Below, piece after piece: positions 41,501 through 53,500 of a stretch of 64,000 bases of DNA. Source of the stretch: Fasciolopsis buskii. Taxonomy: Eukaryota; Platyhelminthes; Trematoda; Plagiorchiida; Fasciolidae. The translations under genes were made by a program, and so were the position numbers. The notes beneath the pieces were generated by a model that worked only from the letters and a program-made list of their open reading frames with translations, was not told the origin of the DNA and searched no databases. How positions within the stretch are numbered: the first letter of the stretch is position 1; each line of letters opens with the position of its first letter. The DNA lies in assembly GCA_008360955.1 (NCBI GenBank), contig LUCM01010400.1:5486-69485 (forward strand). The letters are read 5' to 3'.

Positions 41501-44500
41501 ATCAAAATACTACACGAAAGATGGCATAAAGTGTTCGGTAGAAGGTTTTTGCAACATTCTCGTTGCATGAATGCAAACCCATGCATAGCTGGAACCCAGA
41601 GCTTGTCCAGTGGAATTGATAAACGTACTAGCCAGTTTTGTGACAGTCACTTGACCACCTGTCCGTGAGAATTTACTTGAGTAACATTTCTAAGATAATC
41701 AAGAATAAAAGATTCAAATTTTCAAAGCCTACTCCGCCGGTGATTAGAACGGATTTGCCCATTACCATTAGTAACTGGAATTCGTTTTATGAAACGACGA
41801 TCTGCTTTGAACCAAAAAGTGACCCCATCTAATCGTACACGGCTTGATTAGCCCCCACAGAACTGACACAGCCTCGTGAAACTCTGTTTCGAATTATCAG
41901 AAACAAGTAGTAATAACAACAAGTTGGAATTTAACTGGCATTCGAACCAGTGACTTCACAATATGCACCAAAAACAAATTGCAGCAGGCTGACGACCAGT
42001 CATTTTTGCCAACTCCACATCATACACTTTAGGTTGGGGCTCTACATATTTATAAAAAAACTGATTTCCAACAACATTTCACTGCTTCCACGAATATCCT
42101 GCGACGGATTCAGCGTTCACAGTGCCTGAGCGGTGGTTTCAATAAGAGTCTGGTTTAGTCTCTTACTTTCTGCGGTAGTCCACTGTGGCCCACCAGTCGA
42201 AGCCTTTGACTCGCATTCTTCTCAATTTCCGCTGGTAATTTAGTTACTGTTCGTGGCTTGGAAACTTACTTAGACCACGGAAGTCGCGTGCAAACACATA
42301 AACATAAAATATCACCTTATCTTTCTTTCATCCCATTTATTTCCACCCAAAACAAAATGAACTTTCCCCAGGCTTTTCTCAGCCAATGTGGGTTCAGCTT
42401 GAAGATTACGGAATGCAGACTTACCTTTCTTTGACTTTGACCTTTACTGGCCAAGTATCCGGTAATGGTGCGTAGACCAGCATACTCGCCCATGGCACCA
42501 CTGTTTGGAGTCAGACAAACATGGTCATAGCCAGTGATTTCCGCCAAATCTTTTTCCAATTGACGTATCAGCTCCATATAGCCTTCCGTTTGCTCCACAG
42601 GTGCGAACGGATGAATTTGATTGACCGTAGGCCACGAACAGGCCTGTTGAACAAGGTGAGAGTTGTGAGTTGAAGTGAATTTGATGGGAGTCATCTGGTT
42701 ACCCTGCGGTGAGAAAGTCCGGATGGCAATTTTGCCTGCCATCCACATTCGCGGAATCAGAATGCCTGCTCACTTTGAAGGCCTCGACTTAGATTTCTGT
42801 TAGTATATGAGCGAACCATACATGCCCAAAAGATTTATAGTCAATAGTTAGAAAATGTAAATCGCAGACAGTGGTTTTATTGTGATTTGCGAGTCTACGC
42901 AATTAAATAGAACGTTTAACTCTCTCATCCCATCACAATTTCCCTCAGCCTAGCAATGCATTTATACTTGTTACGTTTGTCTACTTATAAGTAAGCCAAC
43001 AATGAATAAAAACAGCTACTAGTCAAGCAGCACTTCAGTCACCGCTACCGTCAGCTAGGTGCGTTTCGGTTGACGACACTCCATGATCTGCTGTAATGAC
43101 TCACACCCGGCCAAAACGGGATATCTCACTCTAAACGTTTTTTTTTGCACGTACCATCACCCCAGTGGTTGCATTGAGCTTCAGTGTGCAAGATCCCAGT
43201 GAAATCATGGAATGGGCTAGGGAGACGTCCTTGTTCTCCAGCTGCTTCATGAAGCGAAGCAATTCCGTCTCTGAGTGGTACAAATTGAATACCGGTTGCG
43301 AAAGAATCCGATCCGTTCGTAAAATGGGTTGTGTGCAAATGCTTGACTTACTAGAGATCTGGTTCGGGGTGGTGAAAGCAAGGGAAAGACACGAATACTT
43401 CCTTTCGGTATTGCTGTGTTCTGATCCAATTACTGATAAATGTGTGCCTGTATGTATACACGAGTAAGACCCAGGAATTATTGGCTTTAAGTGAGTTACC
43501 AAGTGTCATGGTACCAATGCAAGCTTTGTGACAAATTTAGGATCAAAACTCCCTAGTGTTTGACAATCAGAAATGCAAACATGTCGCTAATATTTATGAT
43601 AATTTCAGGTTCCCGTTGCTGAAAGGAATTGCTTTTAAGGCGGAGGTTAAATGAAGAAAAACAGCCAGTGCAGAAAAGTGCAGCTACATTGAGATACTGA
43701 CACTTCTTATCAACTGCATATGAAATTATTAAACTTCTTTAGCTGATATAGTGATAGCCATAAAATGTGCTGCTTATAAGCCGCGTTCACGAGAGACAAA
43801 AGCCTTTGCGGGAAGAAAGAACTGAGAACACAGGGAGAAACCTATGTCTTCAAGGTTTTCGGGAGAAACGAACATCCAATAAACTTCATACGAGGGACCA
43901 TGTACGTAAAAAACGAGGAAAGGAACCAAAGAGCACAGTCAAACTGAAGGATTGCTCTTCTACACATCAAGAATGTCTGAATTAAAACATGTCAAGTTGT
44001 AGTCTCGTTGTGACCGAATATTCCAACCACAAGGGATCGTAGTTGCTCATGGACCGACTCATGCCCAAACTAAGCGGGAATGAAGACGGAAAAAAGGAGA
44101 AAAACTCGTAAACGAAGTCAGACGCTTGGACTGCGAAAATTGTCATAACAGTTAAGGACGCAAAACTGAGACCGTGTGGTTTAAATTTCTTGAGCGTGGC
44201 GTACTTCGTCTATAAGGTGATCATCTATTAAACCAAGCTGGGCTAAACGAATATCTTCGGGTTTCCATGTATCGGATCGCACTTGGGTTTTTTCGTCTAT
44301 GGATACTGGCGAATCTTCTAGGCTAAATTTCATGTATCTGAGCTTTATCGGAACAAAAATAAGGCAGATTTGGTGAGATATTAAAATTGAAACACAACCT
44401 TGTCCAGCACCTACCTAAAACAGTCTCAGTAGACCGGTAACTATGAAGAAACGATGGATTTATAGTGAAAACTTTACAATTTGTCAAACAAAAACAAGAC

Positions 44501-47500
44501 CCAAAGCAGCGGAATTGCTTTGACTCTTAGTTTCTGGGTGCAACGAGGTGGATTTCATGTTCGAACCGCCAACATTTCGTTGGGCGTTAGAAGTTTGGGT
44601 TGATATGGTGCAACAACGGTTTGAGGGAATTAGTCAATAAATCAAATTAATAAAATAATCAGTAGAGGCCTCACAAAAAGTGACCCAGCACTTCAGTCGA
44701 GATAACCATCAATTTTGTCTTGTGTTATCAAACCCGTTTAAGATAAGTCCACACTTCCGTTGAGACGAGTTGCCGGTGAAATGATATGCAACACAAGAGG
44801 CAGAACTTACCAGGTAGAATACATTCTCATTTGTTTGTACGGTGTGCCAAGATAAACGAAACGAAGAGGGCTTTACACTGGGGATGAGCTTTAACAAGGG
44901 CGAAACTCGAGCGTGGTGCTTTTCGAGTGTAAGGTTGACCGGAATTTTGCATGAAGGGTGCAGTCCGAAGGACAGTCAGCTTAGCACAGAAAATCGCCTG
45001 AGTGTTGAGTAGCATCTATTAATATTATGATTGATTCAATGAATCACCGAAAAAAGACAGTTTCTTCTATATTTGTTCTTCAGTATTAAAATTGAATAGG
45101 ATAGAAGCAAAGGTGATGTAAAATGCTTTTTAAAGAAGGAATACTTATAACATTCCGCTGCGCCAACTTCCCGGTAAAGATCTACAGACGTTAATTTCCA
45201 AATGATTGACATGTAGTGTCAACATCCAACTTGCCTTCGGAACAATTTATCTCCAAAAGAACTGTCGCAAACTATCAAGTAGCAAAGCTCTATACGGTTC
45301 CGTGTTAACTTTCGCTTCGTGCGGGAATCGTTCATGCAGTACCTTCAAACGTCTGCGTCCTAAAAAGGTCGCTCACGGATATGGGCACTGTATCATGTTG
45401 TGCTGCTGATATTCGATGAATCGTTGAGAACCAACCCAGCTAGCATAGTGACTAAGACATTCGACTCAGAAACACTCGTTCCGGTTTCGCGTTCCAGTTC
45501 CGCCGCAATCGACATACGCTGTTGTTGGTTCCTACCAAGCATTAAACGGTTGTACGGTACTCCCATGATATCCAATGCCGAGGCGGATGTTGACATTGCA
45601 TGCCAAATCATTTAAAAATTTACATTTCAGACTCGCTTGCTTGTCTAGCCAATCAAAAATTGAGATCGTTGTGCGTGGGAATAGACCAGATTTTTAAATT
45701 TCAACTGGGCCGATGAGTTTGATGAGTTTGAACATAAAATGACGTATCTTTGACTGCGTGGATTTCATCGTCAAATTTCATTGCTTGAAGCAACCTCTTT
45801 GAGTGTTCGTGACTGAGTGGACGTCAAACGATTTCGCTCTGTTCCAGATTCAGATATTTTGCCTGGTCTTGTAGAGAAGTCCTTCTGGTTAATAGAAGCA
45901 GCTAAAGGTCTGCGGGTGGAAAGGTCCCATCCAAAACTGTCGAGAGTTTCCGCCGTAGGACATTAACTATATGGTCACCCTCACACTGCACCATAGAAAT
46001 CATCGTCTTTAGGAAAGTTTTCTCTTCCTTGACCGTATTCGTTGAACGGGTGCTTTTGGCTTGATAGATTATGTACACACAAGGCTTCGTTTTAACGACG
46101 TTGGGGAAAAACTTGAAAATGCAAACATTAGCCACTTTGTGTAACTTTTCTGCGGCTAGACGCTTGCAATAACTTACTTGGTCTCTTAAAAAATTACGTG
46201 ACTGATAGTTTAACCGGCTGTTTTCATCCCATCCGGATTAGACCAGAAGAAGATGGCAGATGTAACTGCGCATTTTCGAAATGCTGTAGATTCGTATAAA
46301 TCATAAGTTCACCAATGTACTTTCGTGCTGAATTATGCTGGAACAATGTGTATGTGGGTGATTCATTTTGATCCCACAAAAACCAAATTATTTGTAATTG
46401 TGAGACTGCTTAACGTAAACTACTGACAACAGAACTTTGAGGTGCTAATTTGTCCCCAGCTTTGTGTTGTTTCTGCTCGAATGAACTGGTTAAAGAGAGC
46501 ATAGTGTTGTAATTTTCATCGGTTCTCCAAGAAACGCTTTTTCTGTCTGTTCATTGGCGGCAGCATTGTGTGAAAATGCAAAGTGTCAAAAGGCAATTTT
46601 TCAAGAAATTCAGTCAATGCTTTGCTAATAAATGTAACGAAGAAATCTCGATCACTGCTAAAAAGCAATAGTGCGTGAAGTACCGTTCACCAATCAAATC
46701 ACCTGTTTGAATGTGCCAGACAAAAATCCCCTGTAAATCATTCGGAAAACGATTTTGGTACAGTAAAGTAGAATCACATTCAGAACATTCTTCCTGTTTT
46801 GGAAGCACTGCATATTAGATTATCGGCTGAGAGATTGGTCCACTTCTAGACCAAGGTAGTTGATATTCCTCTTCGGTTATTAAGTGTATTTCGTCACCTA
46901 CTTCAATCTTTTGCCAGTCCTCTCCGGGTTTTGTTTTGCAATTTTATTCTGGACTTCCATTTTCTGTCTCCGTCTCTATTGCATTCTTGAGTTTCTTAAG
47001 TGAATTCTAAGTATCGATTCAGGCACGATTTTTCGCTGCTTACGATGTCACCTCAAATTCTGTCCAAGATTTTTCTATCGGTTCCAGTGGATGAATCCAG
47101 ACCATGCCATATGCCTCAAGTGGTCGCAGTAATTTACCATTCCGATTGCAAAGACGATTTTATGCCCTGATAAATTTCTTCAGTTATAATTCAGTCAATA
47201 AGTGAGATACGACATCTGCGTCTAGCGCATGCAGTCACAGTAATTATTGCCCAGTACTCAAACAAATAACCACTCAATATGCCAAGAGGGACAAAGTATT
47301 GGTCACTTTTCCATAGACTTTGTTGTTTACCGCTGATCAAATTGCTTCTCTATACCGTCTGATACCTCCCATGATATCTGCGTGTGAACGATGCAACTAG
47401 CACAAAGCCTCTTCTCGCAATCCTTTCAGGGTCACTAAATACACACTGGAAAACACGTTCTCACTTTTTCTTTAGTTCTTCATGAAACTTGGAGTTAGGT

Positions 47501-50500
47501 AAGTTTTGTTGTCAGAGTTCTTTTGTCTTTAAGTCAACCTCACATGATAGCCTCTTTTACTGATTGTAAATGTGGATATTCATTTCTGGGATTCTGTATT
47601 TGCAATGATTCGGATTCTACCCTCCCTGGAGAAACGTTCACTGTCGCATTCTGATGCTGTTTCTCAGTGTTCGGTACTATCGCTCGTGACAGCAATATCG
47701 GCTACGAACATTCGACTGTAGATGATAATTATATTTTGACAAAAGTATCAGCATTGATTGTACCCTTCTAGGCGCTCGACAAGGTGACTCACCAACGATC
47801 TTGATCAGCTGAGACCGTTGATCATGTCATTAAAACGACACTTTAGTATCGGCCACTTCGGCCCGCGATGATATGCACCTTTCTCGGATCCGGTTTGATA
47901 CCTATGTTGGTGTGGTCATAGCCGTGGAACATCATTACCGTTTTGCAGAAGATTAATTTGCCTTCCTTTAGGTTGATTTCATAATGGATGCAAGTTTTGA
48001 GGAGGTAGTCAGACTTTTAAGTTTGTTCCTAAATATTCTTGCAAAAAATCAAAATGACATCTGCAGTGCAAAGTATTACAGGTAAGTAGTCTTCTCTCTG
48101 CAGAATATTCCTATGAAAAACCATGTTTTCAAGCTAAACGGTAGTTGCTTCCAGCGCCAACGGCCTTACGGTATGCCAGGCGTCGTCAGGTAACCCCAGG
48201 GTTCATCCAGTTCTAAGTGGCAAAGCACAGGACCAGGTCGTCTTTTGTAAAGTAGAAAACACTTAATAGTTCACATAAAATGTTGCCGAAAATGGGCTGT
48301 GCAAAAATGACCCAGTTGCCGAATAGATTTGGGTCGTTGCAAATGTCTAGCATGCCGGGATGTTTCTCGTCATTACCACTGTCTAACTCAACCAACCTCT
48401 CGGTTTGTGACATTTCGCCAAAACCATTTCTTATATGAGGGTTTACACTTTCGTTCAAATCTTTCTCTAACCTTTTGCGGAAAACGCCTTGTCGAAGGTG
48501 CCGTGGGCTTAGCAGTCACGCAGATGTTTAGTGCAACCACCCTTGTAAGCCGTCTTAGTTTCTCATCGAGAACAAAAGCGCAGTTTGCCAGTTGATATTC
48601 AGTTTTATGACGAATATGATGACCAAACGAATTTTGACGGAATAAAACCAAATCCAAGCTTTTCACGGACTTGCAGTCAAGAAAGGGGGCACAGTCCTGG
48701 TCGTCCACAACAGGAGACTGACCATTCTTGGGATTGGTGACTAGGGGCATTGTCTCAAGTTTCGTGTGAACGTTCGACACAATGAGATTTGTCTCGGTCG
48801 GTCTACATGTGATGTTCCATACAGCCTTTATATACTTTTATTTATTTATTTATATATTTACTGATGCTACAGCGTTTGGCTGAAAGCCAGTCCTTTCTCC
48901 TTTCGGCAGCATTTTAGCAGAAGCACCGCTTCGCTTTACCTTAGTCTGCATTCCAGTTGCTCGATGTCTCCTTGGTGAGTTTTGGCTTGCAATCGTCTCT
49001 GTTCCGGATAAGCGTTTTGACACAGTGATCGCGCTACTTGCAAATACAACGTGTTTCACAAGCTAAGCAAGTTCCCTTTCCTGTGACCTCCCCCGAGTTG
49101 CACGAAATCGACATTCCGTCTTAGACTCCGGAAGTTTTCCAGTTGTTTTCTTGTAAAAGCCATGCGATTCCGACATACTAGCGGTTTCCATACGTTTCCT
49201 GGATGTCTCCTGTTCTCGGGTAAAATCGATGCCCTGCTAGGGTGTCAAATCTGGAGTTTATAACAGCATTTTAACACTCGCGCAGACCTATTACAAATCG
49301 GTACTGCATAAGACTCTTCTCCACGTAAAAAAATACTAGATCACATAAGGGGTCTCATAGAAATTAAAATAAGTAGCATTATTAGCCATGCAACCGGATT
49401 CGCTAATTAAAAATAAAACGTTCTTACCGCTCTTTGTACCAGCCGAGACGGAACCTTTCCTTTTCCAACACCATCACAATCCGCTAAGAGCTTAAGTGAT
49501 ATTTTTCAAGCAACTTCACAAACTTTTCCACTTTGCTTAGAAGAATCCACTAATTGTTATGATCACTTGTTGTTCAGCAGCATTTGTCAAAAAGTTCCAA
49601 GCGGAGAACGATTTTTGACTAGCAAAAAATGGAAACCTTTAGGGTCAGCAGGTTGAATAGCAGACACCTCCGGAATCAAAACAGCTTTGGTTACCGTCTG
49701 CTTCATAATGTTCCCTTTACATCTCACCATTTCAAATATGCTTATATAATATTTCCCAAATTTAGCATCACCAAGCAGAGGCTGTCAAACAATGAAGCGA
49801 CCAATATTGGTTCATTCATATTCAGGGGTTCCGAGATGACCACCCGACCATGAAGTGGGTAATAGGAAAAGATAAATCAGACATTTTTCTGTCACTGAGA
49901 ACGCATGCTTGAAGGGGTCCTATTATTAGTCATTATTCATTCGCGTACAGATGCAGCGCATGCGAGGGAATAAGTAACTTAGCACATTATTTGTGTAGAC
50001 ATGAGTACAAGTATACACATATTTGATTTGATTTTTGTTAATGCTATTACTGTACAGTGTAAATGTTTACTAAGCCATTCAAAGTGAGAACAGATGGGCT
50101 AGCTTGTCCGGGGTTCGAGTCACAATTCGGACGCGGTGGAAATGAACTGGTGATCATTTCTGACAAGCCCGAAATAAATGTAAGCAACGTTCGCTGGTTT
50201 TAGTGGTGAGCTGAATGTTCACACTTCACAATGATTCAGTTCGATGAGAGGTTAATGTAGTGGTCCACTTTGGGATGCGATATCTTGAGCAGCTAAACGG
50301 CACATTTGTGGGCATTGTTTATATGCAAATATGCCAATGTTTACAAACTTTACATTTTCCAGAGCATCGAACCCACGGATTCAGATGCAGATGGAGGTAC
50401 TCCTTAGATTATTCGATGAGTAGATTTCATGTCATTAACGGTGTCTAATATGTGCTCAAGAAGTAGCATTACTTTTCTCATTATTGATTTAATCACCAGC

Positions 50501-53500
50501 CTTCACTGAGACTAAAAATACCTGGACCTGGCATAACGAGTTTACTGAAAAATCGATTAGTCATAGATTGTTTTTATTGTAAATACTGTAATCATAACGG
50601 CACCAAGTTGTTCGTTGGTCTTTTAATTCGCCAACAATTCAGTTACCCACGGTAACTAAGATACTAGTAAGTTAAAAGATCTACCAGCAAACCGACGCTT
50701 TTAACACTATTACGTTCACATGACTGATAATCATTTGAACAATCACGTGGAGAATCCAACTGGTCAGGTTTACACAAAGGAGTTGTTTGGAATGCACGAG
50801 CAAGGGGACCGGTAAATAACTCCTCAAGCTAAACCACAATGTTCAAATCATTTGGAAATGCGTCGCACGGCTGGTTTAATAGTTAACACACAGTTTAAAC
50901 AACTAATCTGCTTGCATTTGCTTACCTTGGTCTCGGGGGCATGGACACCAAACACTTGGAACAAATCTGTCATGTCCTGAGCTGTGACTGTTTCATCCAA
51001 TGAAATTCCAACCTGAAATCATTTGAGAACATGCTGGTATTCGAGAGGTTCAGAGACCGTCACTATGCATGTTATGGAATGATAGGTGTAGATTTAGCTC
51101 GCTGCGAGTAATGCGAGCACACCAAATTCAGCTTTCCACATTCCACACTTGTTACATTAAGATTCTCTAGGAAATATTTTCTCCTCTCTCATTTACAGGA
51201 CGCTTCTTAAGGAAAGCATAAAGTAGAGAGTAAAACCGTAGCAACCAATATATAACAGTTGAGCACAGAGGACATGAACCGGGAAAAATCGAAAATTTCT
51301 CTGGCAAAGAGAAACTCGAGACCAACCCAATGGTTTCGGGTTATTATGAACCTCGTTCGGAGATCGGTTAAACTCTTACAGTGCATTTTAAAAGTACCAC
51401 AAATCACATTTGGAGAACACAACATGACGAAGAGTCTCGCTTTCAGTTATTCATATTCACACGAAAGCAATACAACAAATTTTATTAGATAACTGAGCCA
51501 AGCAGTAAAGGGTTTGGGATCCTAAGGCGTTCAAGTTCATTGCAGCACAAGTTAATTCGAGGGTTGGATGTAAACGGATTGCCAAGTAGTCATGAGTCAA
51601 CTAACTGCCTGATTCAGACTTGTCACCTGGTGGTCATTGAGCCAGGTTGGAAGAATTGTGTGGTCACACTGATTTGAACGAACGAGACAGTGTGCGTGGG
51701 TGAATGCCCACCACTTCGGCTGAATTTAAGATACATCTCAGGAGTTAAAATAACCGATCTCGGATCCCACATCGGAGTGGATTGGTATCGGGATGGATGC
51801 GGACCAACTTTGTCAGTGACTGACTTAGCTGTTCACTTCGTAAAGCGCGTTTACTGATACTCTTGGCAGGCAATTGATGGTCCGCTAGACGCGCTTTTTC
51901 CAATGGGGAAAAAATGAATGATTAAACACAAAATGAGGTTGTGGAATTAAGTATGCCTTAGTTTGAGGGTAAAAGTCAATGGGCTGGATATAGACGGAAC
52001 ACACGATCTCGCGGAATAAATAGTCCTACTGAGTACACTGGACAACCTCATTTGGACTACACCTGACATTGTGTTATTTCAAAATGGCAGTGAGACATGA
52101 ACCGGTCTCTCTTCCGCCACAGCTTTTCCATAATATTCTAAGGCCCTCTTCATCTGGTCAACTATTCGTCCCGGATATCCATTTCTGGAACAAAAATTCT
52201 ACTAAGCATGGATAGTTTCTCTTCAATGGTATCTTCATTGTATACTTTCTTTTTTATATTCGTCCAGCGACAGAAAAAAACATCATTAATTAAAACAATA
52301 CAAAATTCCAAAAAATGATGTCTTGGTGTGCTTGCAGCTCGTTTGTTTCCTTCTACTTTATTGCTTGAGAATTTCACAAGCTAGCCGAAAATCTTTCTTC
52401 GTCCCACAGATAAACTAGCTGTCCTGACTTCATCGGTGGTTTCCTATATACGTGCCCGTATTTTGCGAGCTATATCAGGTGGCTTTCCCGGTGAACCTGA
52501 AAATATAAATTAGTGTGGCTGAAAGGTGAAAAAAGTGGACTATTTCCAGAGCCCCTGTCACACATCTTGACAAAACTGGACACGTCTTGGAGACGAACGT
52601 CTTTAAGGTAAAGGATTTCGCCTAACTCATCAAAGTGGCTAGAAGAAGGCGGTCAGGGACGGCTGAATCCGTCGCAACTGGGTTTCAACACCCATCCTGA
52701 TGTTCCAAAGCAATTCGTGGAGCCACTCCAGCACATTGGCCAAGCACCAACACTTTCAAACAAATGGTCTACCCGCACGTGATCACGCAAGATCAGAACA
52801 CATGACTGAAGTCAAATAGACCTACTGCTTTTTGTTACCAATCCCTTGCCGAACACTTACGCACTTCGACTGACCACAGTCCTGTTAGCATGTTTGCCAT
52901 CGTACCATATTATCACAACTAAACTATCCAGAAGAGGAACTTGCCAAAAACGAGCTTGTCCACTGCACTGTCGTTACGAATAAGGAACGATAAATTTTGG
53001 TGAATCACTTTAATACATCCGAGTGGAGGAAACCTAGATTAGCGTGCAAATGTGTGTCGATGAGAATCTGCGTATGTTACACCGCATGTGTGAGTTCATG
53101 TTGAAGAGGAATCAGTGAATGCGTGAATTTGGTGTGCTTACCGATTCACCGTCTGAAAAATATCGCAGATTAATTTGTTTCCCAACTGCCCGACTTCTTA
53201 CCCCTTCCACTCCGCCATGTTCCGATGATGAAGGTTTCATTTTGATAGTGTCGAAAATCGAGTTTGTGTTTACAATCTGGAAAATAAAATTTTGTTGATG
53301 TATGACACGCAGTGGATCGTTGCATTCGTTTTTCTCATATTCTACTACTAAAAATAAACGGGCATTCATATTGAAGAAAAGCCGCATAGATCAAAGTATT
53401 CTCACCGGATAACTCGATAGTCACATCAAGACTGATAGAACTTTAGCGGTCCGTGAACTAGCTACGTAAGTTAGCCCGACTGAGCACATCAATGACACAA

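Larger units (their letters stand above)
33906..42424 (-). other. GLDC intron G/H (8.5 kb)
   Basis: GT-AG, phase 0. The centre is a Jockey-type element split by a Penelope-like element (36.1-41.3 kb). The parts 33.9-36.1 and 41.3-42.4 kb show nothing recognisable apart from a B-box-like site at about 41950. Confidence 0.8.
43359..50925 (-). other. GLDC intron E/F (7.6 kb)
   Basis: GT-AG, phase 0. It contains a Penelope-like scrap (43.8-44.2 kb), Ty3/gypsy-type fragments (45.4 and 47.9 kb) and a SINE (50.1 kb). Minus-strand frames at 48213-48458, 48388-48780 and 48850-49059 lie upstream of the RT fragment on the same strand and might be gag or protease remains, but I recognise no motif in them. 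Nothing is recognised in 44.2-45.2, 46.2-47.8 or 49.1-50.0 kb. Confidence 0.75.

Noticed and set aside
43351..43360. Nearer TCTAG acceptor for GLDC exon F
   Set aside because: It would add one base before AAG and break phase with exon E; the ACCAG site keeps phase and has a better pyrimidine tract.
47760..47830. [11 protein letters not shown] on the plus strand, resembling RT motif B
   Set aside because: No neighbouring RT motifs in that orientation; the convincing RT signal here is on the minus strand.
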